Source: Pseudothermotoga sp. (GTDB lineage Bacteria > Thermotogota > Thermotogae > Thermotogales > DSM-5069). Taken from it: 64,000 nt of DNA. Under the pieces are notes generated by a model, which was not told where the DNA came from, did not search any database, and worked only from the letters and a program-made list of their open reading frames with translations. Of this stretch, positions 35,510-44,320 are shown one piece after another. The stretch is taken from the NCBI GenBank assembly GCA_003510135.1, contig DOKY01000037.1:62001-126000 (forward strand), read 5' to 3'. The position numbers were made by a program, and so were the translations under genes. Each line of letters starts with the position of its first letter. The first letter of the stretch is position 1.

Positions 35510-36239
35510 ATTTTCTCTCTTTGGAGTAGTCCTGCTCTTTGCTTTCTGGTTTGTCGTGTCGAAACTCGTCTCGTCCGACCTCGTTTTTCCCGGACCTGAG
35601 AAAGTTTTGTCACACTCATACCGCCTGCTGGTTGAAGGCAAACTGCTCAGGCCAGTTGGCTTAACCTTTCTCAGGGCTTTCTTCGGTATGGGTTTGGCAC
35701 TCGTTGCAGGCACGATCCTCGGTTTCCTGATGGGTCTTTCTGACAGGATCTATCTTTTACTCCAGCCGTTGAACATGGCCATCAGGTCCGTTCCGATCGT
35801 TTCGTGGCTTTCGACCGTCATACTCGCGTGGGGCATCGGATGGCGCGGCGTGGTTTTCATAGTTTTCGTTTCACTTCTGCCGATCGTGACGTTCAACGTT
35901 TGCGAAGGCGTTCGCGTCGTGGACAAGAAACTCGTCGAGATGGCGAAGGTTTACTCATTACCCAAATGGAAGATCTTCAGGGCGATTTACATGGGTTCCG
36001 TCTGGCCGTTTCTACTCTCATCCTTGAAGTTGAGCATAGGCAGCATGTGGAAAGTGGCGATCGTCGCGGAGTATCTCATAGGCGAAACAGGCCTCGGGGT
36101 ACAGATCATGCAGGCCAAGTTCTATGTAAACACGACAGAGGTTTTTTCCTACACGCTGGTGGCCGTGGTGTTCGGGCTCGTTCTGGAAGCACTATTCTCT
36201 TCTCTTTGGGAGCGAGGTAGCTTTGAAGTGCACTCTTGA
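35487..36239 (+). CDS. ABC transporter permease, SsuC/TauC-like
   Basis: A 250-residue inner-membrane protein with about six helices and the BPD-transport signature EMAKVYSLPKWKIFRAIYMG (about 148-167; EAA loop that docks onto the ATPase). The order binding protein-permease-ATPase with overlapping ends (23 bases at its start, 17 at its end) shows a complete three-gene importer. Substrate unknown. Confidence 0.9.
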   Translation: MKNSSRFEFSLFGVVLLFAFWFVVSKLVSSDLVFPGPEKVLSHSYRLLVEGKLLRPVGLTFLRAFFGMGLALVAGTILGFLMGLSDRIYLLLQPLNMAIRSVPIVSWLSTVILAWGIGWRGVVFIVFVSLLPIVTFNVCEGVRVVDKKLVEMAKVYSLPKWKIFRAIYMGSVWPFLLSSLKLSIGSMWKVAIVAEYLIGETGLGVQIMQAKFYVNTTEVFSYTLVAVVFGLVLEALFSSLWERGSFEVHS

Positions 36240-36921
36240 GCTCAAAGGAATTTTTAAGAATTACGGAAGGTTACCTGTACTCGGTGGGATAGATCTCAAA
36301 CTGCTCGAGTCCGACGCGGTGGCGATCGTTGGACCGTCAGGTTGTGGAAAAACAACCCTGCTCAGGATCATAGCCGGTCTGGAGAAGCCAGACTCCGGAG
36401 TGATCAACAGATTCTACAGTCGATTGGGTTTCGTTTTTCAAGAAGACAGATTGATACCCTGGTACAGCGTGCGTAAAAATCTTGAGATCATCTGTGACGA
36501 TGAAAGAAAGATACAGCGAACGCTTCAACAGGTAGGGCTTTCTGGCTTCGAACACTACAAACCTGGCCAGCTCAGTGGGGGCATGAGGCAGAGGCTGAAC
36601 CTCGCACGCGCCTTGATCATCGAACCTGAGCTGCTTTTGCTGGATGAACCTTTCAGGAGTCTGGACACACCGACGAAAGTGAAGCTCATCAACGATCTAT
36701 CCATTTTGCTTGAAAACATAAACATCAGCTACGTTCTGGTGACACACGATATGAGAGAAGCCTTGAGCTTGGCGAAGCACGTTTACGTCATGCGAGGCCG
36801 ACCGGCAAAGTTCGTACATCACATCGAACTCAAAAAGAAGATGGACTTTTTTGATCCCTCATTTCTGCAACTCGAGAAAACCATCTTGTCACATATGGAA
36901 GATACGGAGGTTTTCCAATGA
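36223..36921 (+). CDS. ABC transporter ATP-binding protein, SsuB/TauB-like
   Basis: A 232-residue ATPase with Walker A GPSGCGKTT (about 36-44), Q loop in FVFQEDRLIPW, signature LSGGMRQR (about 120-127), Walker B ELLLLDEPF and the H-loop VTHDM. TTG at 36223 follows GAGGTAGCT. It powers the importer made by the two preceding genes. Confidence 0.93.
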   Translation: MKCTLELKGIFKNYGRLPVLGGIDLKLLESDAVAIVGPSGCGKTTLLRIIAGLEKPDSGVINRFYSRLGFVFQEDRLIPWYSVRKNLEIICDDERKIQRTLQQVGLSGFEHYKPGQLSGGMRQRLNLARALIIEPELLLLDEPFRSLDTPTKVKLINDLSILLENINISYVLVTHDMREALSLAKHVYVMRGRPAKFVHHIELKKKMDFFDPSFLQLEKTILSHMEDTEVFQ

Positions 36922-37697
36922 TAAACATATTCAGAGGCTTTCTGATAGGTCTTGCAAACCTGGTTCCCGGCGTGAGCGGTGCAACGACGGCCGTCATAGT
37001 TGGCGTCTACGAACGGTTGATCGATGCCGTGGCAAATTTCGTCAAGTTCAGATTCAAAAGAGAGCAGATCAGTTTCATCGTTGCACTTGGCATCGGTATC
37101 CTTGCTGCAATATTTGCCGGTTCTGTCAGTATGAAACATCTGCTCGAGAGATCTCCGGCCATGGCTTACGCTATTTTCTTTGGTCTTGTTTTGGGTTCGA
37201 TTCCAAGACTGCGCAGGGAGATCTCAGATTTAAAGCTGCGCCATTTCGCACTCGGTGTGTCCCTGATGCTCATTTTCGAACTTCTGGTTCGCACCGTGCA
37301 GCTTTCAGGAACGTACGTTTTGTTGACCGGCATCATCGCTGCATGCGCGATGATCCTTCCAGGTCTCAGCGGTTCCCTTGTGCTCCTGATACTCGGTGTC
37401 TACGATGATATCCTTGATGCCCTGGTGAATCTGAAACTCGCAATCGTCGTTCCCTTTGGAATCGGAGTGATCCTTGGTATAGCGCTGATGGCACTCCTGA
37501 TGAACTGGCTCGTTGGAAAATTTCCAAACCAGACTCGTAGCTTCACTTTCGGCCTGGTCGTTGCGTCGATCATTAGACTCGAACCTTTCACGAAACAGAG
37601 CATGAATCTTGTGAGGTTTGCGTTCGTTTTTTTGATTGCTTCTGTTGCTGCTTATCTGTCTTTCAGGCTTTCGTACAGATCGTCAGCTCGAAGGTGA
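36918..37697 (+). CDS. DUF368 membrane protein, PopT-like polyprenyl-phosphate transporter
   Basis: A 259-residue protein with about eight hydrophobic segments and the DUF368 N-terminus (RGFLIGLANLVPGVSGATTA) and repeat (GIIAACAMILPGLSGSLVLL), two inverted halves each with a PG.SG motif. Members of this family recycle undecaprenyl phosphate across the membrane in other bacteria, so a role in wall or glycan carrier recycling is likely. ATG overlaps the ATPase stop. Its link with the ABC importer may be only operonic. Confidence 0.85.
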   Translation: MINIFRGFLIGLANLVPGVSGATTAVIVGVYERLIDAVANFVKFRFKREQISFIVALGIGILAAIFAGSVSMKHLLERSPAMAYAIFFGLVLGSIPRLRREISDLKLRHFALGVSLMLIFELLVRTVQLSGTYVLLTGIIAACAMILPGLSGSLVLLILGVYDDILDALVNLKLAIVVPFGIGVILGIALMALLMNWLVGKFPNQTRSFTFGLVVASIIRLEPFTKQSMNLVRFAFVFLIASVAAYLSFRLSYRSSARR

Positions 37698-37702
37698 GCT
37701 AC

Positions 37703-38353
37703 GTGGGTAAATATTACGCCGTCAAGCGTGGTAGGCATCCAGGTTTATACGAGGACTGGCAGAGCGCAAGAGAACAGGTAGAAGGCTCGCCCAACGCGGA
37801 ATATCGCTCGTTTGCGTCAAAAAGCGACGCGCTCGCTTATCTGAGAGGAGAAACATGGCGCTGTCCTGATCTTATGAAAGATATGATCCTTGTCTGCGTT
37901 GATGGAAGCTATAAAAATGGTGTCTGTGGTTCAGGAATCGTGGTTTGCGATCAAGAAGGTTTGCACGAGTTCTACTTTTGGACCGATGAACCAGAGCTTG
38001 CAAAGATGAGGAACGTTGCAGGGGAAATCCTGGCAGTGCTCTTCGCTGTAAATTATGCACTGCAAAGGGGCGTGAGGCATCTTGTCATCAGGCACGATTT
38101 CGAGAACCTCCGCAAATGGATCAGCGGTGAGTATCGAACAAAGACTCTTCTCACGCAGATCTACAAGGAATTCGTGCACTTTGCGAGGAAGAAGAACCTT
38201 CATATCGAATTCGAAAAGATCAAGTCACATTCGAAAGATCCCTGCAATGAGAAGGCAGATGAGCTTGCAAAACTCGCAGCGCGCAGACAGCAGAATATCA
38301 ACTGGAAACTGGAGGTATTGACAAATGTCATTCGAAACGATAGAGGTGGCTGA
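37703..38353 (+). CDS. rnhA: Ribonuclease H with N-terminal hybrid-binding domain
   Basis: A 216-residue enzyme. The N-terminal 45 residues (GKYYAVKRGRHPGLYEDW, then FASKSDALAYL) match the small RNA/DNA hybrid-binding domain of eukaryotic and some bacterial RNases H. The C-terminal RNase HI fold has active-site acids in CVDGSY, NVAGEILAV, IRHDFENL and CNEKADELAK. It removes RNA from hybrids. GTG at 37703 is chosen because AAGGTGAG lies four bases before it; a GTG three codons earlier overlaps the ribosome site. It overlaps nadE by 29 bases. Confidence 0.88.
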   Translation: MGKYYAVKRGRHPGLYEDWQSAREQVEGSPNAEYRSFASKSDALAYLRGETWRCPDLMKDMILVCVDGSYKNGVCGSGIVVCDQEGLHEFYFWTDEPELAKMRNVAGEILAVLFAVNYALQRGVRHLVIRHDFENLRKWISGEYRTKTLLTQIYKEFVHFARKKNLHIEFEKIKSHSKDPCNEKADELAKLAARRQQNINWKLEVLTNVIRNDRGG

Positions 38354-39197
38354 GCAGATACAGAAGTTCATCAAGGATTTTCTTAAGAACAACGGGTTCA
38401 AGGGCGTTGTTGTGGGCGTCAGCGGTGGTGTGGATTCTGCAGTCGTCGCTACACTCTGCACGAAAGCACTCGGTAAAGAACGACTGTTAGCGTTGATCTT
38501 TCCCGAACGCGATTCTTCAAAAGAGAGCACACGGCTTGCTTTGAAACTGTGTCGGCACCTCGGTGTTGAACACAGAGTTGTTTCTATCACCCCGGTGTTG
38601 AGAAAGATGGGAGTCTACAGATTATTTCCACCCGCATCTTTGTTCCCAAGAAAAGTCCAGGAGAACTACGTGAAGGGTAAGTGGATGAGCCTTTCGAAAG
38701 ATCCTTACCTCGACGATCTTCTTGACAAAGGCAACGAAACTTTCAAAAAAGGGCTCGCCTATTACAGGATCAAACACAGAGTGAGGATGTGTCTTCTTTA
38801 CTTTGAAGCCGAGAAGAGAAGCTATGCGGTGGCGGGATGCGTGAACAAAACCGAGCTGATGACAGGCCTGTACGTTAAATGGGGTGACAGTGCGGCAGAT
38901 TTTGAGCCAATAGCACACCTTTACAAGACACAGGTACTGCAACTCGCAAGGTGGCTCGAGGTACCTTCAGAGATCGTAGAGAGAGTTCCCACGCCTGATC
39001 TCATACCTGGCATCACGGACGAATTCGTTCTTGGTTTGAGCTATGAGGACCTGGACAGGATACTCATGAAAATCGAAAAACAGCAAGACCTCTCAGGCGA
39101 GGATCCAAAGCTCGTACAGCGCGTGAGACAGGCGTGTGAGGCAGCACTGCACAGGAGGATAAGGAACGTTCGAATCGACTCACCAGACGGCGTATAG
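38325..39197 (+). CDS. nadE: NAD synthetase family protein (NadE-like)
   Basis: A 290-residue N-type ATP pyrophosphatase with the P-loop VGVSGGVDSAVVATL (about 27-41), the KTELMTGLYVKWGDSAADFEPI block (about 182-203) and LYKTQVLQLARWLEVP. These are the NadE core features: deamido-NAD amidation using ammonia. No glutaminase domain is present. Some substrate-region residues differ from standard NadE (GLY and WGD rather than GYFTKYGD), so a related reaction cannot be excluded. Confidence 0.8.
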   Translation: MSFETIEVAEQIQKFIKDFLKNNGFKGVVVGVSGGVDSAVVATLCTKALGKERLLALIFPERDSSKESTRLALKLCRHLGVEHRVVSITPVLRKMGVYRLFPPASLFPRKVQENYVKGKWMSLSKDPYLDDLLDKGNETFKKGLAYYRIKHRVRMCLLYFEAEKRSYAVAGCVNKTELMTGLYVKWGDSAADFEPIAHLYKTQVLQLARWLEVPSEIVERVPTPDLIPGITDEFVLGLSYEDLDRILMKIEKQQDLSGEDPKLVQRVRQACEAALHRRIRNVRIDSPDGV

Positions 39198-39698
39198 GAG
39201 AACTCCAGTGAAACCTGCTGCGAACATCAGCACGAGTGGATGTATCCTGAACCTGTTCAGACCGAAGAGAACGAGCATCGCGATAAGGAAGAACAACGGA
39301 TCGCCAAACCTTGGACTTGCGAGCGAGATCAACGTGACGAGCACCATGATAGTCGTGAACCCCATGAGGGCTTGAGACAGCTTGTTCGGGTTCACTTTGA
39401 TTCTCTTGCCGAAAGAAAAGATCGCAACCACCATAATCACCGGGGCCAGCAGAAAGAAAAAGGTGTTCAAGAAAGCGCCCAGGAAACCAAAGTATTTGTA
39501 GCCAATGTAGGTGGCCAGATTGAGAGCAATCGGCCCGGGCGTCATCTGGGCTATGGAAACCATTTCAGTGAACTCTGTCTGAGAGAGAAAACCTGCTGAA
39601 ATAAGTTCCTGGCGCAGGATCCCAACAACAGCCCATCCACCGCCGAAGGAAAGAAAGCCAAGCTTCAGGAAGATCAGGACGAGTTTGATCAGGTTCAT
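39180..39698 (-). CDS. Chromate transporter family protein, second half
   Basis: A 172-residue CHR-family membrane protein with the duplicated-domain signature LGFLSFGGGWAVVGIL near the N-terminus and MTPGPIALNLATYIGYK (about 50-66), plus about five helices. Short-chain CHR proteins usually work as pairs of oppositely oriented halves, and the partner gene lies just upstream. Substrates may be chromate or other anions. The 3' end overlaps nadE by 18 bases on the opposite strand. Confidence 0.88.
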   Translation of the reverse strand: MNLIKLVLIFLKLGFLSFGGGWAVVGILRQELISAGFLSQTEFTEMVSIAQMTPGPIALNLATYIGYKYFGFLGAFLNTFFFLLAPVIMVVAIFSFGKRIKVNPNKLSQALMGFTTIMVLVTLISLASPRFGDPLFFLIAMLVLFGLNRFRIHPLVLMFAAGFTGVLLYAVW

Positions 39699-39702
39699 CG
39701 TC

Positions 39703-40239
39703 TCACTCTCCCCACGCGTAGAGCAGCCAGATGCTCGCTGCGAAAACCGCGTACAACGTGTTCCGATTGATCAAAAGAAGCACCACTCCAACCCCGATCA
39801 CCATCAATCTCAGCATCGTCCAACGCTGTTTTTTGATCAAACCCAAAAGCACGTTGAAGACCAGAGCCACGACCGCAGCGTAAACACCAAGCAAAAACGC
39901 CCTCACGTACACGTTGTTCAGGAAAGGTTTGAGCAAACTGGCAACGGCAACGATCGCAACGAACGGCGGTAAAGTGATTGCAACACCCGACAGTACGGCG
40001 CCAGGCACGCCCGCCACCCTTTTGCCGACGATTATGGCCGTGTTGAACGCGATCGGACCGGGGATGCTCTGCGCCACAGACAACAGACTGAGGAACTCTT
40101 CTTTCTTCATCCATCCGAGTCTCTCAGCCTCCCACTGCATGATGGGCACCATCGCATAGCCACCGCCGAGTGTGAGCGAAGAGACCTTCAGAAAAACACC
40201 GAAAACTTTCCAAGCACGTTTCCACACGCTTTTGTTCAC
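39703..40239 (-). CDS. Chromate transporter family protein, first half
   Basis: A 178-residue CHR-family protein with SSLTLGGGYAMVPIMQWE (about 17-34) and QSIPGPIAFNTAIIVGKR (about 52-69), the same two motifs as its partner at 39180. GTG follows GAGGAGACT. It overlaps the end of the sliding-clamp-like gene by four bases, so it is transcribed with topA and ddl. Confidence 0.88.
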   Translation of the reverse strand: MNKSVWKRAWKVFGVFLKVSSLTLGGGYAMVPIMQWEAERLGWMKKEEFLSLLSVAQSIPGPIAFNTAIIVGKRVAGVPGAVLSGVAITLPPFVAIVAVASLLKPFLNNVYVRAFLLGVYAAVVALVFNVLLGLIKKQRWTMLRLMVIGVGVVLLLINRNTLYAVFAASIWLLYAWGE

Positions 40240-41261
40240 AGTCTCCTCACCACTACGGTCCTGCCTGCGCTATCTTCAATCTTGACGAAACCATCACCAA
40301 CACTGATCAAGAGCCTGCCAGCCATACGTGCGAGTGCGGACCTCAACCTGTGCGGGGAAACTTCGAATTCGAACCTCAACGGACAATCGAAGGGAAGGAT
40401 TGCCCTGTACGACACCGTGCCATAAGCACCGAAGAACCTCATGCTGTCCCTGACACACTCGATTCTGATCGTGCTCTCCCTTGGCATGAGCCATGCGGCC
40501 TTGGACACAAACCTTTGAAAGTTTCTCGGAACGACGTAGGTTTCCTTTCTTTGGAGAAAATCTCCGATTCGGGGATCGAACGCAGCATGCTCCCCGCACA
40601 ACTGCAAGGTGAAATCGCTTGAGCGTATCAATAGTGCTTCACCCAAGCCGACGTTCAGCTGCACATTCTTAGCGTAAACTTCGAGCGCTTTGACAACGTG
40701 TCGCGCGCTCATGTAGGGGAAAGAAAAAACGAACGGCTTCATCAATTCACCCTGCAGCCTGGTCAGACAGATGATGGAACGCGCTGAGGCGAACATCAGC
40801 AAGTCTTTTTCAAAGGAACCAAACAGAGCGAGGTCGCCTTCCTCGAGCGGTGATGTGACAAAGTTCAAGGCTTTATTGAAGTTGAGCACATCGGATTTCG
40901 CCACGAGCTCGTGTTCGATTGGAACCTGTTTCTCCCTCTTTCCTGTCAATTTCATTCGAAGAGTCTCGTTTCCTGAACTCAGAGCGATCTCATCTTCCAT
41001 CAAGGTTAAGTTCAAAAATTCTCCACTCTCCCCCACCAAGAAGCCCTTCAACAACCTCAAAGGGATCGCGATTTCTCCTTCGAACGGCTCACATTCTCCG
41101 ATCTTCATCCAGCCGTGCAGGCAACCATCTGTTGCACGTACAACAAGACCCCTATCATAGGAAAAATAAATGTTCCCGAAGCTGAATTCGGACGAACCAA
41201 TCAGCTTGTTGCAGAACTTGAGCCACAACGAGAGGTTCGAAAGATCTATGGTTGCCCTCAT
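40236..41261 (-). CDS. Divergent beta sliding clamp (DnaN) paralog
   Basis: A 341-residue protein that aligns by eye over its whole length with bacterial beta clamps, three repeated domains of about 110-120 residues. Domain 1 has the strand pair FGNIYFSY...LVVRATDG (about 28-46) and IALSSGNETLRMKL; domain 2 has LLMFASARSIICLTRL and AFDPRIGDFLQRKETYVV (clamp position: FPdY..vIP); the C-terminus VVVRRL replaces MPMRL. Key clamp residues are not conserved. It is not expected to be the main clamp. Its ATG overlaps the ddl stop. Function unknown: perhaps a specialised or inactive clamp. Confidence 0.65.
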   Translation of the reverse strand: MRATIDLSNLSLWLKFCNKLIGSSEFSFGNIYFSYDRGLVVRATDGCLHGWMKIGECEPFEGEIAIPLRLLKGFLVGESGEFLNLTLMEDEIALSSGNETLRMKLTGKREKQVPIEHELVAKSDVLNFNKALNFVTSPLEEGDLALFGSFEKDLLMFASARSIICLTRLQGELMKPFVFSFPYMSARHVVKALEVYAKNVQLNVGLGEALLIRSSDFTLQLCGEHAAFDPRIGDFLQRKETYVVPRNFQRFVSKAAWLMPRESTIRIECVRDSMRFFGAYGTVSYRAILPFDCPLRFEFEVSPHRLRSALARMAGRLLISVGDGFVKIEDSAGRTVVVRRL

Positions 41262-42151
41262 CTTCTCACCGTCTTCACTATCGCATCTATCAAATCTTCA
41301 AAGCTCATTCCGGCAGCACGCGCCGAGGCTGGCATGTCGCTCAAATCCGTCATACCGGGTATGGTGTTGATCTCCAGAAAATAAAAAATCCCATCCATCA
41401 GAATCCCGTCGATCCTTGCAAAGCCTTTGCATTCGCACGCCTTGAAGGCCCTCAGGCAGGACTCGCAGACCGTGCGGTATTCTTCCTCAGTGAGTGGAGC
41501 GGGAAGAACGAACTCCGTCATGTTTGGCGTGTATTTGGCGATGTAGTCATAGAACCTGCGCTTCGGCCTGAGCTCGAGTATGGGTAGGATTCTCAGCTCA
41601 CTGTCCATCTCGATCAACGAGACTGTGAGTTCCCTGCCCTGAACGTAACGTTGCAAGATCAGCTCCCCGTAAAGGTCCAATTCCAGCCGCGAATAATGTT
41701 CGAGCTCTTCAGCATTGTCGCAGATGTGCACGCCTATGCTGGAACCTTCTCTACGTGGTTTCACAACGCAGGGAAATCCGAACGGGGATTCCCTCGTAGG
41801 CCTGTTGATGACGGTGTACTCGGGAACCGGAACGAACTTCTCGACGATCCTGTAGGTCATCAACTTATCGAAACACAGGGCGCTCGCGAGCACACCAGAA
41901 CCCGTGTACGGCACGCCGATCCAGTCCAGCAAAGCCTGAACGGTCCCATCCTCGCCGAACTTTCCATGAAGTGCGACGAAAACCAGATCGAATCGTTTGA
42001 GTGAAGGCAAAACGAGAAAAAAGTCTTCCTTCACATCTATTGGAACAACCTCATGACCGAGCTTCTTCAGGGCTTTGACAACGTTTTCACCGCTTCTCAA
42101 CGAGATTTCCCGTTCTCGAGACATGCCACCCATCAAGACTGCTATTCTCAA
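41258..42151 (-). CDS. ddl: D-alanine--D-alanine ligase
   Basis: Joins two D-alanines for the peptidoglycan stem. The 297-residue ATP-grasp protein begins RIAVLMGGMSREREISLRSG, then has VFVALHGKFGEDGTVQ, VKPRREGSSIGV (ATP binding, about 130-141) and LEINTIPGMTDLS (metal site, near residue 265). The TTG start overlaps the topA stop (TTGA). The location between topA and a clamp paralog is unusual as a function set but tight as an operon. Confidence 0.96.
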   Translation of the reverse strand: MRIAVLMGGMSREREISLRSGENVVKALKKLGHEVVPIDVKEDFFLVLPSLKRFDLVFVALHGKFGEDGTVQALLDWIGVPYTGSGVLASALCFDKLMTYRIVEKFVPVPEYTVINRPTRESPFGFPCVVKPRREGSSIGVHICDNAEELEHYSRLELDLYGELILQRYVQGRELTVSLIEMDSELRILPILELRPKRRFYDYIAKYTPNMTEFVLPAPLTEEEYRTVCESCLRAFKACECKGFARIDGILMDGIFYFLEINTIPGMTDLSDMPASARAAGMSFEDLIDAIVKTVRR

Positions 42152-44316
42152 TCGCTCGTCTCCTCCTTCGGCTTTTCAAAGGTCTTTTTGCACTTTTCAC
42201 AGTACAGCTTTTCCGAAGAGCGGAACCTTCGATAATATAATCTTTCACCACACTCCGGGCATGACTCGTTGGACGGTTCAAGCCAGCTTATGTAATCACA
42301 CTCATCGTTCGTGCACTTGAAGAAGTATTTCCTGTTCCTGCTGAGCTTTTTCTCCACGGCGGAACCACACTTTGGGCAAGTACCTCTTGCAAAGTCTCTG
42401 TAATTCCTTCCACACTTCTGGCAGTGGTAGTACACGCCGTATTTGCCGCTGTATCGTTTAAGTGGTTCTCCACAGTTTGGACAAACGTAGGCCTTCGCCT
42501 CTTCCTGTTCTGTGAAATACATCACACCTTCGTCCATCACAGCAGGACTGCTCAAATCGACGGACGATGTTTTCCCGCACGACGCACATGACAGATACAG
42601 TCCGAAACGCCCAACCTTCAGGGTGAACTTTTCGCCGCACTCACAGTCAACGTTCGTTCTGATGTCTATGGACAACCATTCTTTTTCGGCCTTCGCCAAC
42701 TGAGCTGAGAACTCCCTGTAGAATTCGCTGAGGACCTGCTTGTGGTCCTTCTCGCCCCTCTCTATCGCATCGAGTGCCTCTTCCATTCTTGCGGTAAAAT
42801 CGAGATCCACTATCTTCGGGAATTTTTGTTCCATGTAGTGGTTGACGACGAAGCCGAGGATCGTGGGCACAAGTTCTTTCGATCTCTTCACGACGTACCT
42901 TCGTTCGAGCAAGGTCGAGATGATCGTGGCGTAGGTGCTCGGCCTGCCGATGCCCCTGGCTTCGAGCGCCCTGACCATCGATGATTCTGTGTATCTCGCA
43001 GGCGGTTTGGTCTCGTCCTGCTGTACGTCCCACTTGGTTATGTTGAAGATCTCACCGTTCAAAGGTTGGATCTGTTCCAACTCCTTTTTCAGGATTACCT
43101 CGAACCCATCGAAAATCCTTCTCTCCAGCTTTGCCTCAAAACCGTACCTGCCCGATTCAAAACTGTAGATCGTTTCTTCGTACAATGCCGCGGCCATCTG
43201 CGAGGCGACGAACCTTTCCCAGATCAGTTTGTAAAGCCTGTAGAGGTCTCTGTCCAGAAGCTTTTGAGCCTTCTCTGGCGTCATCTCGACGTCGACCGGT
43301 CTTATGGCTTCGTGTGCGTCCTGAACGTTGGGTTTCTTCTGTTCTGATCTGAACTCACCGACGTAGCGCTCACCGAAACGGCTCTTGATGAACTTTTCAG
43401 CCTGATCTTTTGCGTAATCGCTGACGCGCGTCGAATCCGTCCTCATGTACGTTATGAAGGCTCTGTGACCTTCAGATGTGTCGACACCTTCGTAAAGCAT
43501 CTGGGCGAGCTGCATCGTCCGGGACACAGAAAAACCGAACTTGTTCGCGGCCTCCTGTTGAAGTGTGCTGGTTATGAAAGGCAACGGTGGCTTTCTCTCC
43601 ACCAGCCTGCTCTTCTTTTGAACGAGCTTCAACTTCCCGACTTCTTGCTGAATCTGTCTTGCAAGCGCTTCGTCCACCTGCTGCATGTCGATCCTCTTAC
43701 CGTCGATGTGGGTCAGATAAAACCTCACCGAGTCGATGTAACCCTGAATTTTCCAGAACTTTTTTGGAACGAATCTGTGGCGCTGCACCTCGCGCTCGCA
43801 AACGAGTTTCAAGGCTGCAGATTGCACTCTGCCCGCACTTGAACTGGTTCTCAAAAGTTTCCACAAAAGCGGGCTGATCTTGTAACCGACGATGCGATCG
43901 AGAATGCGACGCGCGTGTTGCGCATACACCTTTTTCATGTCTATGAACCTTGGAGATTGAACGGCCGATCTTATCGTTTGTGGTGTTATCTCGCTGAACA
44001 CGATCCTGTTCTTCCTGTCCAAAACGTTGAGGATTTCCGCCAGATGCCAGGCAATCGCCTCGCCCTCACGGTCCATGTCCGAAGCGAGGTACACTTCCTT
44101 ACCTTTGACCTTTTCTTTGATCTCCTCAACGATCTTTTCTTTGCCTTCTATTATCTCAAATTTTGGCTCAAAATCGCTTAGGTCGACTCCGAAGTCTCTC
44201 TCCGGCAGATCGCGCACGTGTCCCTTCGAGGATACGACCTCGTACTCGCCCTTGAGAATCTCCTTGATGGTCTTGGCTTTAGCGGGTGATTCGACAATTA
44301 TGATCTTCTTCGCCAT
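42148..44316 (-). CDS. topA: DNA topoisomerase I with four C-terminal zinc ribbons
   Basis: Relaxes negative supercoils, type IA. The 722-residue enzyme has the TOPRIM start KKIIIVESPAKAKTI, ASDMDREGEAIAWH, and the catalytic tyrosine in ITYMRTDSTRVS (about residue 290). The C-terminal 150 residues carry four tetracysteine ribbons (CECG...CASCG, CPNCG...CQKCG, CPKCG...C..DEC, CPECG...CEKC). ATG 44316 follows AGGTGAAACG; an upstream in-frame start lies within the neighbouring frame. Followed by ddl with a TTGA overlap. Confidence 0.97.
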   Translation of the reverse strand: MAKKIIIVESPAKAKTIKEILKGEYEVVSSKGHVRDLPERDFGVDLSDFEPKFEIIEGKEKIVEEIKEKVKGKEVYLASDMDREGEAIAWHLAEILNVLDRKNRIVFSEITPQTIRSAVQSPRFIDMKKVYAQHARRILDRIVGYKISPLLWKLLRTSSSAGRVQSAALKLVCEREVQRHRFVPKKFWKIQGYIDSVRFYLTHIDGKRIDMQQVDEALARQIQQEVGKLKLVQKKSRLVERKPPLPFITSTLQQEAANKFGFSVSRTMQLAQMLYEGVDTSEGHRAFITYMRTDSTRVSDYAKDQAEKFIKSRFGERYVGEFRSEQKKPNVQDAHEAIRPVDVEMTPEKAQKLLDRDLYRLYKLIWERFVASQMAAALYEETIYSFESGRYGFEAKLERRIFDGFEVILKKELEQIQPLNGEIFNITKWDVQQDETKPPARYTESSMVRALEARGIGRPSTYATIISTLLERRYVVKRSKELVPTILGFVVNHYMEQKFPKIVDLDFTARMEEALDAIERGEKDHKQVLSEFYREFSAQLAKAEKEWLSIDIRTNVDCECGEKFTLKVGRFGLYLSCASCGKTSSVDLSSPAVMDEGVMYFTEQEEAKAYVCPNCGEPLKRYSGKYGVYYHCQKCGRNYRDFARGTCPKCGSAVEKKLSRNRKYFFKCTNDECDYISWLEPSNESCPECGERLYYRRFRSSEKLYCEKCKKTFEKPKEETSD

Positions 44317-44320
44317 CGTT

